In this document: positions 50,959-60,084 of the stretch, piece after piece
Layout: each line of letters begins with the position of its first letter
Numbering within the stretch: the first letter of the stretch is position 1
Source of the DNA: Flavobacteriales bacterium
Lineage (GTDB): Bacteria; Bacteroidota; Bacteroidia; UBA10329
Direction: 5' to 3'
NCBI GenBank assembly: GCA_020635495.1
Contig: JACJZQ010000008.1
Location: 1-64,000 of the forward strand
DNA length: 64,000 nucleotides
Made by a program: the position numbers and the translations under genes
The notes under the pieces: generated by a model
Told to the model about the DNA's origin: nothing
What the model saw: only the letters and a program-made list of their open reading frames with translations
Databases searched by the model: none

Positions 50959-51978
50959 TCAGTTATTTGCCTTTTTGAGGTTCTCATAAGCAATGATGGT
51001 CAGCAACGCAATTATGAAGGTAGAGATCACCGAAACTAGAACGATCAACCATCTGATCGGGTAACTTTTCTTCTCAGCAGGAAAAGCGTTGTTTACAATG
51101 AACTTGTGAGGCAGCGTTTGCTCTGCATCAACCTTAGCTTCTTGATATTTTGCCCTCAAGTGGCTGAGTTGTTCCTTCTCGTGCTCTAGCATGTCTCTGA
51201 TGGAAACATAAGCCCCACCGTACTGCGAGAGTATCTTAAGCTGAACCGCCAATTTCTCTGCCGCCTGAGTTTTGTTCTCAAGAATGGCCTTGGCATAGTA
51301 CTCATTGAAACGTTCAGACATGGACTCGTAGTCGTTCACACCCATTTCTCGAAGCGAATTAAGAGAATCTTCCAACTCCTTTACATAGTTCTTCATTTCC
51401 ATGTACTCGGCCTCTGCAATTTTCATGGCTTTGAAAGCACGTTCTTTCTGCATTCGATTTTTCACTGAATCTACCAGTGCCGCAATGTCATTGGCAATAT
51501 CGGCTGCCATTTCAGGGTCTGTGTCAAGGACATCAACGCGTACCGATTGAAACTCAGTACGCTTGTACGTGATGTTGCTATCGTATTCCTTAAAAAGCTT
51601 GGTCTGCTTGTATTGGTCGGTAGTGTCGATCTCATAATGATTCATGAGGTCGTAGCGCTCAACAATTTTTGATCGGATCTCATCAGAATTCAGGATCTGA
51701 ATCAACTGTTCTGCCTGCTCCTCTTCACCAAATGATAAAAGGTCTTCTTTGGCCACATTGTTCTTTGCCAAAAGCGACTTGGAAATTGAGGCCGTAGAAG
51801 TTGGGAACATGATGACCGTGCTCTCAAACTTTGGCGTGATGAACATGGGGGCTGAGAAAACCGCAGACAGAATGGCCGCCAACACGGAAACGATCAAAAG
51901 TGGCTTCCTCCATCGAAACACAAACAACAACAGGTTTGACGAATCGAAATCGAGTCCTTGATTTTTGTCTTTTGCCAT
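50959..51978 (-). CDS. Wzz-like chain-length determinant, copy 1
   Basis: 339 residues from ATG 51978 (MAKDKNQGLDFDSSN). Same architecture as the next gene: TM near 30-48, APMFITPKFESTVIMFPTS, coiled-coil centre, and KKSYPIRWLIVLVSVIST before the last TM. Two tandem copies 2 bp apart suggest a heteromeric complex or two modal chain lengths. Confidence 0.85.
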   Translation of the reverse strand: MAKDKNQGLDFDSSNLLLFVFRWRKPLLIVSVLAAILSAVFSAPMFITPKFESTVIMFPTSTASISKSLLAKNNVAKEDLLSFGEEEQAEQLIQILNSDEIRSKIVERYDLMNHYEIDTTDQYKQTKLFKEYDSNITYKRTEFQSVRVDVLDTDPEMAADIANDIAALVDSVKNRMQKERAFKAMKIAEAEYMEMKNYVKELEDSLNSLREMGVNDYESMSERFNEYYAKAILENKTQAAEKLAVQLKILSQYGGAYVSIRDMLEHEKEQLSHLRAKYQEAKVDAEQTLPHKFIVNNAFPAEKKSYPIRWLIVLVSVISTFIIALLTIIAYENLKKANN

Positions 51979-52077
51979 GTATCGTTTTGCCGCGAATTTG
52001 AGCGTGCCAAAAGTAGGAAAATATAAAGGTTGGAATCCGAGCGTTTGAACCAATGTTTTCGGAGCGTCCTAGATACT

Positions 52078-52602
52078 TCAATTCAAATTCAATTCCGGTT
52101 TCGGTTCTGACTCCGTAGTTGCAAAGGACTCATCGATTCGTTTGTAATCAAAAATGCCAAAATCTGTATTGTACTGCCAAATGGCCATTTTCAACGAATC
52201 GGTTTCTGTCTGAGGGTATTCAGATATTGGAAAAAGCTCAATCTCAAAGGCGAAGTCCAAATACTCTTCTCTCATATGCAAGGGTACATTTCTAGTATCT
52301 ACATAAATCTCCTTTGTGAGGTAATTGGCTTTTTCAAATCTGATGGTGTATTGATGACCGTAGGACAGGTCTAGTTTCTGTCGCTTTTTCTTGGCTTCAA
52401 AACGTTCTATTTCATTTCCGTTCTGGAGTATCAGAATGTCTGTTCCATCAATGCTACCGTTAGAAACACTCAGCTTTACTATTACACCAACCTGTTGAGC
52501 TCGAGCTACATTACCTGAACCAACCAACAAAGCGATGGACAAGCCTATGAGAATTTGGCTTATCCACCGAGCAAGGTCGGTTGATTTGCGGTTGTTGCGC
52601 AT
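52078..52602 (-). CDS. Exported protein of the polysaccharide set, 174 aa
   Basis: 174 residues from ATG 52602 (MRNNRKSTDLARWISQ), with a long signal peptide ending ARAQ. The mature part is strand-rich (VGVIVKLSVSNGSIDGTDIL ... RQKLDLSYGHQYTIRFEK, quoted in parts), reminiscent of peptidase-regulatory or Ig-like beta domains common in gliding and surface proteins of Bacteroidota. Function unknown. Three palindromic repeats lie upstream (52633-52735). Confidence 0.7.
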   Translation of the reverse strand: MRNNRKSTDLARWISQILIGLSIALLVGSGNVARAQQVGVIVKLSVSNGSIDGTDILILQNGNEIERFEAKKKRQKLDLSYGHQYTIRFEKANYLTKEIYVDTRNVPLHMREEYLDFAFEIELFPISEYPQTETDSLKMAIWQYNTDFGIFDYKRIDESFATTESEPKPELNLN

Positions 52603-52632
52603 GATTATTTTGTCACAATTCAAGTATGATTA

Positions 52633-52735
52633 CTGTGTGAAATACGTAGTTGTTACGTGAAACACGTAGTCAATTGTAAAGGGTTTGACGTTTTTGTAGT
52701 GTTGCAGAACGATACTCTGCGTGAAACACGTAGAT
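52633..52735. promoter_or_regulatory. Three ACGTGAAACACGT-type dyads, candidate operator sites
   Basis: Copies: gtgtgaaatacgtag (about 52634-52648), ttacgtgaaacacgtagtc (52653-52671, containing the perfect dyad TACGTG-AAA-CACGTA) and gcgtgaaacacgtagatg (52719-52736). Two sites share 13 identical bases. Spacing start to start is about 19 and 66 bp. They lie in the 147-bp gap upstream of the 52602 gene, so they may bind a regulator of the downstream polysaccharide genes. Confidence 0.7.
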
Positions 52736-52749
52736 GTTTCGATAAACGA

Positions 52750-54177
52750 CTACTTACTCTTGAGAGATTTCAGCGTTTTCAGGTCTGGAATCAAGGACCC
52801 AAGCGTTAGAATTCCCCCTGTTGATAGTACCAATAGGCTTGCGAGACGCCAATCCAATTGACTTACACTGCCACCCAATAAAACGACCAATCCGATAGGG
52901 ATTATAAGAAATAACGTATTGAGGCCGGGTTTGAACTCGAACATTTTGATGGCCACTATCAGTTGGAAACTGAACGCCAACAACTGAGTGGTTAGGCAGG
53001 TAATGGCTGCACCATAAGACCCCAGTTTTGGTATCAGTATGATGTTTAAGACAATGCTGCAAGCGACTCCTATCAATGCTATGATATTCAGTTGTTTAAG
53101 GCTTCCGTTAGCGGTAAGCAACGTGCCGAAGACATACGCGCCCGCCATAGGGATCATAGATAGCATGAGTAACGAAAGAACCTTTCCAGACTCTGTTACA
53201 TGAGAATCGTAAAGTAGGTTCATGAGGTCATTGCCGTAGTACCAACAGATCACGCCTAAAGTAGCAGCCGGTATCAACAGCAGTTTAGAAGCCATTTCTG
53301 CCAGAGGCCGCACATCCTCCAATGTTTTTATCATGCGAGAGAACATGGGTAATAGCAGCACTGCAAACAGATACGCTATCATATTACTGGCATCCAGCAA
53401 TCGGAAAGCCTGCGCATAAATTCCGGTCTGTTCTTTACCGTCTGGCAACAGGCGTTCTAAAAGCACCGAATCAACCCGACCATAAATACTCATCAGTAGA
53501 ATGAGTAAAGCAAAAGGTAGACTTTGCTTTAGGATGAGCAGCAGCATGGCCGGATTCCATTTCATACTGAACGGCCCTCCTTTTTTCAGAACGAAAAACA
53601 AAGCGAACAGCGCGGTAGAACCATAAGCGAATGTTTGCAGGTAAACGAACCATTCTATCTGAAATGGCTGCGAACGTTCCATGAAATAGAGGATCCAACC
53701 ACAGGAAAGGATCATCAGCAATCTGTCCATAATGGATATCATGGAATCGATTCTGAATAGCTGTAATCCGGCAATGTTGGAACGAAGAAACAAGATGGTG
53801 GACAGCAGAAACTGATTGAAGCAGAGCAGGCTCAGCATAGCCATCTGCGCGGCACTGTAATCGAGCACGAATGCCGCGATCATACACAGAATGAAATAGC
53901 CGATGGCCAGAAGAAATCGGAGCGCAATTATTCTTGGGAAATATTTGCCAAGAAGATGCTGGTGTTGCGAAACATTTCTGTTGTTGAAGTTGGAAATGCC
54001 AAGATCCAAGAACACATTCAGAATGAAGGCGAAATTGAACAGGGCGAAGTAAGACCCGTAAGCTTCAGCTCCAACTTCGTTCTGAACCGCTCTGTCTATT
54101 CCGAATATCCAAAACGGCTTGACCAACAGATTCAGAAATAGAAGAAACGCAAGGTTGGATAGGAATTTCCGTTGCAT
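52750..54177 (-). CDS. Wzx-type polysaccharide flippase (MATE/MVF-like)
   Basis: 475 residues with 12-14 membrane helices spread evenly. The N-terminus (LLVKPFWIFGIDRAVQNEVG) and following YGSYFALFNFAFILNVFLDLG pattern match oligosaccharide flippases of the polysaccharide-synt family, which move lipid-linked sugars across the inner membrane. Divergent from the glycosyltransferase gene at 54237 (59-bp gap). Confidence 0.85.
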   Translation of the reverse strand: MQRKFLSNLAFLLFLNLLVKPFWIFGIDRAVQNEVGAEAYGSYFALFNFAFILNVFLDLGISNFNNRNVSQHQHLLGKYFPRIIALRFLLAIGYFILCMIAAFVLDYSAAQMAMLSLLCFNQFLLSTILFLRSNIAGLQLFRIDSMISIMDRLLMILSCGWILYFMERSQPFQIEWFVYLQTFAYGSTALFALFFVLKKGGPFSMKWNPAMLLLILKQSLPFALLILLMSIYGRVDSVLLERLLPDGKEQTGIYAQAFRLLDASNMIAYLFAVLLLPMFSRMIKTLEDVRPLAEMASKLLLIPAATLGVICWYYGNDLMNLLYDSHVTESGKVLSLLMLSMIPMAGAYVFGTLLTANGSLKQLNIIALIGVACSIVLNIILIPKLGSYGAAITCLTTQLLAFSFQLIVAIKMFEFKPGLNTLFLIIPIGLVVLLGGSVSQLDWRLASLLVLSTGGILTLGSLIPDLKTLKSLKSK

Positions 54178-54236
54178 GGTCGCGGCAAAAGTAGCACAAG
54201 TAACCGCAGCAGGTTGGCTTTTATTACATTGGCGGT

Positions 54237-55358
54237 GTGCGAATTGCTGTCAATACAAGGCTTCTGTTGAAGGATAAACTGGAAGGGTTGGGTAGGTTTA
54301 CCCATGAGACCCTGAAACTCATGGTTGCGCAGCATCCAGAGCACGAATTCTACTTTCTTTTTGATAGGCCTTTCGATGAGTCATTCATCTATGCAGACAA
54401 CGTTACTCCAGTGGTTGTCAATCCACCCGCACGTCATCCGGTTCTGTGGCATGTTTGGTTCGAAATGTCTGTTCCAAAGGCGTTGAAACGAATTCAGCCT
54501 GATCTGTTCTTGTCTCCGGATGGATTCCTCTCCTTGAAATCTCATGTGAAGAGTTTGCCTGTGATTCATGACCTTAACTTTGTTCACAATCCGCAGGATC
54601 TGGCGAAGTCGCACTCCTGGTTTTACAACCGATATTTTCCGAAGTATGCGAAGAAGGCCGCTAGAATCGCTACGGTATCGGAGTATTCCAAACAAGACAT
54701 CTCAAAGCAATACGGTATTGAGGAATCCAAGATCGATGTGGTTTACAATGGCGTTTCGGAACGATTTAGCCCGCTCGATGAATCTGAAATTGAACGCGTC
54801 AGGAAGACTTGGAGTGATGGTTGGCCTTACTTCATTTTCGTTGGATCGATACATCAACGTAAGAACATTGAGCGGATGCTTCAGGCGTTTGATGAGTTCA
54901 AAAAGACCGATCAACCTCACAAATTCATCTTGGTCGGAAATCGAAAGTGGTGGACGCCAGCCATGCAACATGCGCTTGATACCATGAAGTGCAAGGAAGA
55001 TGTGGTTTTTACTGGCCGAGTTTCAGATGCTGACCTGAATAATCTGATGGGCGCAGCCCAAGCAAACGTCTATGTTTCCACTTTCGAAGGATTCGGAATA
55101 CCGATCATCGAAGCGTTTCAATCTGGGGTTCCGGTAATTACCTCAAACACTACCAGCATGCCTGAGATTGCTGGAGACGCGGCTTTGGTGGTTGATCCAT
55201 TCTCTGTTTCGTGCATAGCAGAGGCCATGACCTCCATTGCCGAGGATGAAGATTTACGGATCAGGTTGATTCAGAAAGGACAGGAGAGAGCCAAGCAATT
55301 CACTTGGCAGCAAACGGCCGATCTGCTTTGGGATAGCATTTCAAAAACACTTCAATAG
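54237..55358 (+). CDS. GT4-family glycosyltransferase
   Basis: 373 residues from GTG 54237 (RIAVNTRLLLKDKLEGLG). GT-B fold with LPVIHDLNFV and VSEYSKQDI in the N-domain, FIFVGSIHQRKNIERML, and the donor-binding EGFGIPIIEAFQSGVPVITSN block (EGFGIPxxEA, E-x7-E type). It adds a sugar to a lipid- or glycan-bound acceptor in the cytoplasm. Same locus as the flippase and Wzz genes. Confidence 0.9.
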   Translation: MRIAVNTRLLLKDKLEGLGRFTHETLKLMVAQHPEHEFYFLFDRPFDESFIYADNVTPVVVNPPARHPVLWHVWFEMSVPKALKRIQPDLFLSPDGFLSLKSHVKSLPVIHDLNFVHNPQDLAKSHSWFYNRYFPKYAKKAARIATVSEYSKQDISKQYGIEESKIDVVYNGVSERFSPLDESEIERVRKTWSDGWPYFIFVGSIHQRKNIERMLQAFDEFKKTDQPHKFILVGNRKWWTPAMQHALDTMKCKEDVVFTGRVSDADLNNLMGAAQANVYVSTFEGFGIPIIEAFQSGVPVITSNTTSMPEIAGDAALVVDPFSVSCIAEAMTSIAEDEDLRIRLIQKGQERAKQFTWQQTADLLWDSISKTLQ

Positions 55359-55410
55359 TGGTTTGGCACGGTTGTGGTTTTCAGCTCATCGAACTTAAAA
55401 ACGTTGAGCC

Positions 55411-55497
55411 ATGAAAACTATATCAGCAAGATTTCTACACATCGCAGGATTTGGAACAATGGCCTTGGCATTGGTAATCCTGAGTATCATAATGTAA
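55411..55497 (+). CDS. Possible 28-aa single-TM micropeptide
   Basis: ATG 55411 to TAA 55497 encodes 28 residues: a short basic start (MKTISARFLHIAG) and one hydrophobic helix (MALALVILSIIM). It lies in the 179-bp gap between the glycosyltransferase and ybaB-like genes. Support is limited to a plausible membrane helix with positive-inside start; no clear ribosome-binding site. Confidence 0.35.
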   Translation: MKTISARFLHIAGFGTMALALVILSIIM

Positions 55498-55537
55498 TTG
55501 GTGGGAGAGGTGTTTACCTCGGTGGGCGGATGAGGAA

Positions 55538-55822
55538 CTAGAAGCCGAGTCCGCCCATCAAACCTCCAGCCATTCCGCGCATTTCCGATTCAAACACGCT
55601 TTCTGCATTCTCAATGGCCTTATTGGTTGCAATAACAATCAGTTCGGCAATCTCCTCGGTGTCCATTCCCTCAGGAATCTGAACTTCCAAGATCTTCTTA
55701 TTGCCATTGGCTACCACGGTAATGCCCTGACATTCGCCTTTTACGCTTATGGTATCCAAACGCGCTTTTGCAGCATCCATCTGCTCCTTCATCTGTTGGA
55801 GCTGTTTCATTTTATCAAACAT
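55538..55822 (-). CDS. YbaB/EbfC nucleoid-associated protein
   Basis: 94 residues. Typical YbaB pattern: MFDKMKQLQQMKEQMDAAK helix, strands with GITVVANGNKKILEVQIP, then the second helix ELIVIATNKAIENAE. It forms dimers that bind DNA. Usually sits beside dnaX/recR; here it follows a small helical gene by 2 bp. Confidence 0.9.
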   Translation of the reverse strand: MFDKMKQLQQMKEQMDAAKARLDTISVKGECQGITVVANGNKKILEVQIPEGMDTEEIAELIVIATNKAIENAESVFESEMRGMAGGLMGGLGF

Positions 55823-55824
55823 GG

Positions 55825-56031
55825 TCAGTCTTGTTGCGAGGTTTCCTGTTCCTCCTGATACTTGGCCAGCAACTGAATTCTGTGCTCAATGAGCTTATTC
55901 ATGTCATCGCCCATCTCCTTGATAGAAGGGTACTGGCTGTTTGAGATCACCTCCGGGCAATATTCTACAATGGAATTCTGCAGGTTTTCAACCTCTTCCA
56001 TTATTTCCTTGATGAGACTTTCTTCAGACAC
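55825..56031 (-). CDS. Small acidic helical protein, 68 aa
   Basis: Starts MSEESLIKEIMEEVENLQNS; helical and acidic throughout, ending EEQETSQQD. No known family. Directly upstream of the YbaB-like gene (2-bp gap) on the same strand, so co-transcribed and possibly a partner. Confidence 0.65.
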   Translation of the reverse strand: MSEESLIKEIMEEVENLQNSIVEYCPEVISNSQYPSIKEMGDDMNKLIEHRIQLLAKYQEEQETSQQD

Positions 56032-56092
56032 GCGGCAAAACTATTTTGCACCTGTAACAAAGCCAAAATCAGTTATTAAAAGATCTTAACGA

Positions 56093-56809
56093 TCAGCAGG
56101 TTTCCCGAATATCTATTGGTTTAGGGTTGGAGTTGACTGCAGGCACAGAAATGAACTGATTAACGGTCTGAAGGAACAGCGCGGCCTTTTTCTTAAATGA
56201 CCAAGTGGAGGGTCTTGAACGGCCTTTGGTGTAACTTATGGTCTTCACCCGATCGGCATGCTGAACCAGTTGAATCAGCGTGTTACCAGGTTTCCATCCA
56301 TCAGATTGACACTTACTGATCATCTCTTTCGAGACCAACATGAAGTCAGATCCGCCTTGGAAAATGTTTTTGGCACCGACAAGTCTGAGAACGATGTAGA
56401 AAACGCCCGACATCAATATCGAAAATGCGCCTTTTTCTGACCGTTCACGAACCGCTAGGACCGCATCAGTTTGATAGGTGTAGAGCTTCAATAAATCCGG
56501 AATCAATTCAGGAGCATCGTCTCCATCTGCAGCCATGATGATGGTCGCATCTCCTTTCATCGCTTCAAAACCAGCTTTCAGGGCGTTGTAGGCTCCAACA
56601 TTTTTTCTCAATCGAATTCCTGATACATTAAGATGGTTTTTGCTGATCGTTCTTATCAGTTCCCAAGTTCCATCGGTGGAACCATCATCCATTAATATCA
56701 ATTCAAATTGGTGCTCCGCAATTCTGGATACGGTGGTAAAAATGCGCTCAAATGTGGTGTTCAGTTGACCTTCATTCTGATAACATGGAATTACAATGGA
56801 AACCAGCAT
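56093..56809 (-). CDS. GT2-family glycosyltransferase (DPM1/DPG-synthase-like)
   Basis: 238 residues from ATG 56809 (MLVSIVIPCYQNEGQLN); the longer frame to 56860 overlaps the acyltransferase gene. GT-A motifs: LMDDGSTDGT, RLRKNVGAYNALKAG, MAADGDDAPE as the DxD metal site, and FQGGSDFMLVS. No C-terminal membrane helices are obvious apart from a weak one near 150. It transfers a sugar, probably to a polyprenyl phosphate or glycan. Confidence 0.85.
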   Translation of the reverse strand: MLVSIVIPCYQNEGQLNTTFERIFTTVSRIAEHQFELILMDDGSTDGTWELIRTISKNHLNVSGIRLRKNVGAYNALKAGFEAMKGDATIIMAADGDDAPELIPDLLKLYTYQTDAVLAVRERSEKGAFSILMSGVFYIVLRLVGAKNIFQGGSDFMLVSKEMISKCQSDGWKPGNTLIQLVQHADRVKTISYTKGRSRPSTWSFKKKAALFLQTVNQFISVPAVNSNPKPIDIRETC

Positions 56810-56817
56810 GCTGCAAG

Positions 56818-57549
56818 TTAATCTTGCCAAGGCATTCCTCTGGAAAATCGGTTTTTCCAAGGGTAAAGCGGTTCACCAGCATCTGATTTCAATTCCCGGA
56901 CATCACCTTTTCGCTTTGCAGGCGAGCCGAGGATGAACGAGTAGTCTTCGAAATCTTTGGTTAAAACACTTGCGGCTCCTATAAAGCAATTTTCTCCAAC
57001 TCGGATGTTTCCAATAATCGAGCTCTGAATACCGATCTGTGTAAAGTTTCCTATAGTAGGTCCTTTCACCTGTTCGGTAGGTGGGTGTTTGTCGTTAGCG
57101 AGGATGACGCCCGGATAAATGAATACGAAATTGCCGATGGCGCTGAACTGGCAAATGTGGACTTCGCTATGAAAATGGCAGTGGTCTCCAATGGTCAGGT
57201 AACCTTGCAGGTCGCAATTGGTACCAATGCCGCAGTGGTTTCCAATTACCGACTTCTCTCGGATGGTTACCCGATGCCCTGTCTGAAATCCATCTCCGAT
57301 GTGCACATCTTCGTAAATAATGGCGTGGCTACGAATCAAAGCATTCTTGCCAATAACGGTTTTCGCATTCTGATGTGATTCGGAAGTGTAATAATCGGCA
57401 GTAGGTTCTCCGATTATGCAATTGTTCGATATCACTGATCCATCTCCAATGACCACGTTATCGTAAATGACCGTGTTATCGCCAATCCGAACGTTGTCTC
57501 CAATTATGGCAGAAGGGCTGATCTGAACGTTCTTGCCAGTAAATTTCAT
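56818..57549 (-). CDS. Left-handed beta-helix acyl/acetyltransferase
   Basis: 243 residues, nearly all hexapeptide repeats ([IV]G[DN]xxxI: VRIGDNTVIYDNVVIGDGS, IGNHCGIGTNCDLQGYLTIG). A catalytic-type His is in FHSEVHICQ. WbbJ/PglD/LpxA-like; probably acetylates a nucleotide-sugar or amino sugar for the surface polysaccharide. Overlaps the DUF2452-like gene by 4 bp and is followed by the glycosyltransferase after 8 bp, forming a small operon. Confidence 0.85.
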   Translation of the reverse strand: MKFTGKNVQISPSAIIGDNVRIGDNTVIYDNVVIGDGSVISNNCIIGEPTADYYTSESHQNAKTVIGKNALIRSHAIIYEDVHIGDGFQTGHRVTIREKSVIGNHCGIGTNCDLQGYLTIGDHCHFHSEVHICQFSAIGNFVFIYPGVILANDKHPPTEQVKGPTIGNFTQIGIQSSIIGNIRVGENCFIGAASVLTKDFEDYSFILGSPAKRKGDVRELKSDAGEPLYPWKNRFSRGMPWQD

Positions 57550-58010
57550 TCAGCTTCGTTCAGAATCTCCCAAGTATGGTCTGATAGCAGCTTTACTTCG
57601 GCAACGAATCTCTCGTATGGCATGGATCTTCCCCACTCATCAGAAGCTACCATGCTCAGGACAAAACCGCCTTTCTTTTTCTGATAGAGAAAGTAGGTGT
57701 GACCAATGAGCGGCTTGAAACCCATATCGGCACCATAGATAACCAAGGATAGATCTTTTCTGCGCTCAATTTTTCTTGCCTGTTTGGCCAGCAGCTCAAT
57801 CTGTTCTTTGATCTGGTCAAGCTGTGCATCGGTCTGCTCTTTCATGGCAGATAGCGCATTGCCTTTCACACGGCCCATATCTTCCGGACGGATAACCACA
57901 CCACCAATGGTATGCGCATATGGCAGCGTACCAGGTTTGTCAGTGATCTTGTCCTTATCTATCGGATTTTCGAACATGTTCGAATTTTGGGATTCACTAT
58001 CCGTTGTCAA
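57546..58010 (-). CDS. DUF2452-like protein
   Basis: 154 residues. NPIDKDKITDKPGTLPYAHT and GGVVIRPEDMGRVKGNALSAM followed by a helix LDQIKEQIELLAKQA match the DUF2452 pattern as I remember it. Soluble, function unknown; common across Bacteroidota. Upstream of the acyltransferase in the same operon. Confidence 0.8.
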   Translation of the reverse strand: MTTDSESQNSNMFENPIDKDKITDKPGTLPYAHTIGGVVIRPEDMGRVKGNALSAMKEQTDAQLDQIKEQIELLAKQARKIERRKDLSLVIYGADMGFKPLIGHTYFLYQKKKGGFVLSMVASDEWGRSMPYERFVAEVKLLSDHTWEILNEAE

Positions 58011-58013
58011 ACC

Positions 58014-58310
58014 TTATTCAGACTTGCGTTTGTTGGACTTGATATCGAGTGCAGAACCTTCCCAATAACACGTATAACATCGGTATCTTTTCAGATCCAG
58101 AATACCCAAGGAAAACAATTTGGTGAAGCGTTCTGATGGTCCGCGCTGAGCCCTTTTCAATTCGCCTGAGCAATTCGGACATCTCGTGATGCGGTAGTAA
58201 TTGGAAACCCTGAGTACGATAACAATGATCAGGTAGCCTATGAAAAACATGGCCAAGTACCGTAACATTAACAGGCTGAATGCCCAATAATCTATTTCTG
58301 AAGGACTCAT
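58014..58310 (-). CDS. Membrane-anchored zinc-ribbon-like protein, ~98 aa
   Basis: ATG 58310 (MSPSEIDYWAFSLLMLRYLA) is preferred; 58322 adds four residues. One membrane helix (about 10-37) followed by CPNC near 46-49 and CYTC near 79-82, a CxxC...CxxC pair that suits a cytoplasmic zinc ribbon. Function unknown. 3 bp upstream of the DUF2452-like gene. Confidence 0.7.
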   Translation of the reverse strand: MSPSEIDYWAFSLLMLRYLAMFFIGYLIIVIVLRVSNYYRITRCPNCSGELKRAQRGPSERFTKLFSLGILDLKRYRCYTCYWEGSALDIKSNKRKSE

Positions 58311-58415
58311 TTCGAGGTTCAAAGGTAAGCGTAACCATTATACCTCAGGCTTAGCGTCTGACCACACTTTAAGAAACTGGCGAATTCTCATATTTGAGGT
58401 TCTGAAACGCATAAC

Positions 58416-60044
58416 ATGAAAAAGATTTTCCTACCCATTCTGGCCATTTGCCTAATTGCTGGTTGCCAATCAAACACCGATAAACCCGAAGTTGTTGAAG
58501 AAACTACTTCTCCATTCGAAAATGTCTATACCGAATTCACGCTTACAACGGATATCAATTCCCTGTCTGAAGACGAAAAGGTTGTGATTCCCATATTGAT
58601 CGAGGCGGCCAAGATCATGGATAATCTTTTCTGGCAGGAAGCATACGGCAACAAGGAAGAACTGCTCGAATCCATAGAAGATGAGGCCACGCGCAGTTAT
58701 GCCATCGCCAATTATGGTCCGTGGGACAGACTGAATGGCGATAAGCCGTTTGTTGAAGGAGTTGGAGAAAAGCCACTTGGTTCTGGGTTCTATCCAACCG
58801 ATATGACCAAAGAAGAGTTTGAAGCTTGGGAGAATCCAGACAAGACTTCATTATATACGTTCATAGAGAGAGATGCAGCAGGAGGCCTTCAAACGGTTTG
58901 GTATCACCAGCGTTTTGAGGCGGAGGTGAATCGCGCAGCGGATCTATTGGACAGTGCAGCCGCCATCATCCAAGAAGAAGGATTCAAGAAGTACTTGATG
59001 GAAAGAGCCAAAGCGCTTCGCACAGACGACTATTACACCAGCGATATTGCTTGGATGGACATGACCGATAATGGCTTGGATTGCATCATTGGTCCAATAG
59101 AAAATTATGAGGACAAACTGTACAACTACAAAGCGGCACACGAAGCATACGTGTTGGTGAAAGACAAAGAATGGAGTGAGCGTTTGGCCAAATATGCCCT
59201 TCTTCTGCCTCAACTTCAAGAAGGCTTGCCCGTACCGGCAGCGTATAAAACAGAAACGCCCGGCCGAGATTCTCAATTAGGAGCCTATGATGTGGTTTTC
59301 TATGCTGGAGATTGCAATGCAGGAAGCAAGACCATTGCCGTAAATCTGCCGAATGATGAAAAGGTACAATTGGAAAAAGGAACGCGTAGGCTGCAATTGA
59401 AAAATGCCATGCGTGCCAAGTATGATAAGATCCTGGTAGACATTGCCAAAGAGCTTATCGTTGAAGATCAGCAGCAACACATCACGTTCGATGCGTTTTT
59501 TGGAAATACCATGTTCCATGAAGTGGCGCATGGGCTCGGAATCAAGAATACCATCAATGGCAAAGGCACGGTTCGCGAAGCGCTGCAAGAAGAATTCTCG
59601 GCATTGGAAGAAGGCAAGGCAGATGTGCTGGGACTTTACATGGTAACCGAGCTGTTTGAAATGGGCGAATTGACCCAAGGAAATGTGATGGACAACTACG
59701 TCACTTTCCTAGCGGGAATTTTCAGAAGTGTCCGGTTTGGAGCAAGTAGTGCGCATGGCAGGGCCAACATGGTCCGGTTCAATTACTTCAAAAAAGAAGG
59801 AGCATTCACGAAAGAGAACGGAAAGTACCGCGTTGATTTTGAGAAGATGCAATTGGCCATGGCTTCATTGAGCGAGTTGATATTGACGCTTCAGGGCGAT
59901 GGCGACAAGGAAGGTGTTATCAAACTGATGGAGGAAATGGGAAATGTGCCCGAAGACCTTCAGGCCGATCTGGATAGACTGAAAGATGCGAACATACCTG
60001 TGGATGTTGTGTTCAATCAAGGAACCGAAGTACTCGGACTTTAG
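58416..60044 (+). CDS. M49-type dipeptidyl-peptidase III-like lipoprotein
   Basis: 542 residues with lipobox (CLIAGCQSN, Cys 16). Zinc site FHEVAHGLG (HExxH) near 367-375 and a downstream EEFSALEEGKADVLG, corresponding to the EE..(R/K)A(D/E) third-ligand motif of M49. Classic DPP III has HExxxH; the HEVxHGLG form occurs in the plant-like/Bacteroidota subgroup. It probably removes dipeptides from peptides in the periplasm. Confidence 0.85.
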   Translation: MKKIFLPILAICLIAGCQSNTDKPEVVEETTSPFENVYTEFTLTTDINSLSEDEKVVIPILIEAAKIMDNLFWQEAYGNKEELLESIEDEATRSYAIANYGPWDRLNGDKPFVEGVGEKPLGSGFYPTDMTKEEFEAWENPDKTSLYTFIERDAAGGLQTVWYHQRFEAEVNRAADLLDSAAAIIQEEGFKKYLMERAKALRTDDYYTSDIAWMDMTDNGLDCIIGPIENYEDKLYNYKAAHEAYVLVKDKEWSERLAKYALLLPQLQEGLPVPAAYKTETPGRDSQLGAYDVVFYAGDCNAGSKTIAVNLPNDEKVQLEKGTRRLQLKNAMRAKYDKILVDIAKELIVEDQQQHITFDAFFGNTMFHEVAHGLGIKNTINGKGTVREALQEEFSALEEGKADVLGLYMVTELFEMGELTQGNVMDNYVTFLAGIFRSVRFGASSAHGRANMVRFNYFKKEGAFTKENGKYRVDFEKMQLAMASLSELILTLQGDGDKEGVIKLMEEMGNVPEDLQADLDRLKDANIPVDVVFNQGTEVLGL

Positions 60045-60084
60045 TCCAAGAATTATTAATTCATAATTGATAATTATTAATTGA

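Noticed and set aside
55499..55560. Possible tRNA-like fold near the YbaB gene
   Set aside because: No complete acceptor stem, no TTCRA loop and it runs into the coding end of the YbaB gene.
60045..60084. AATTATTAATT double motif upstream of yaaA as an operator
   Set aside because: AT-rich simple sequence of a kind common in intergenic DNA; two copies are not enough to claim a site.
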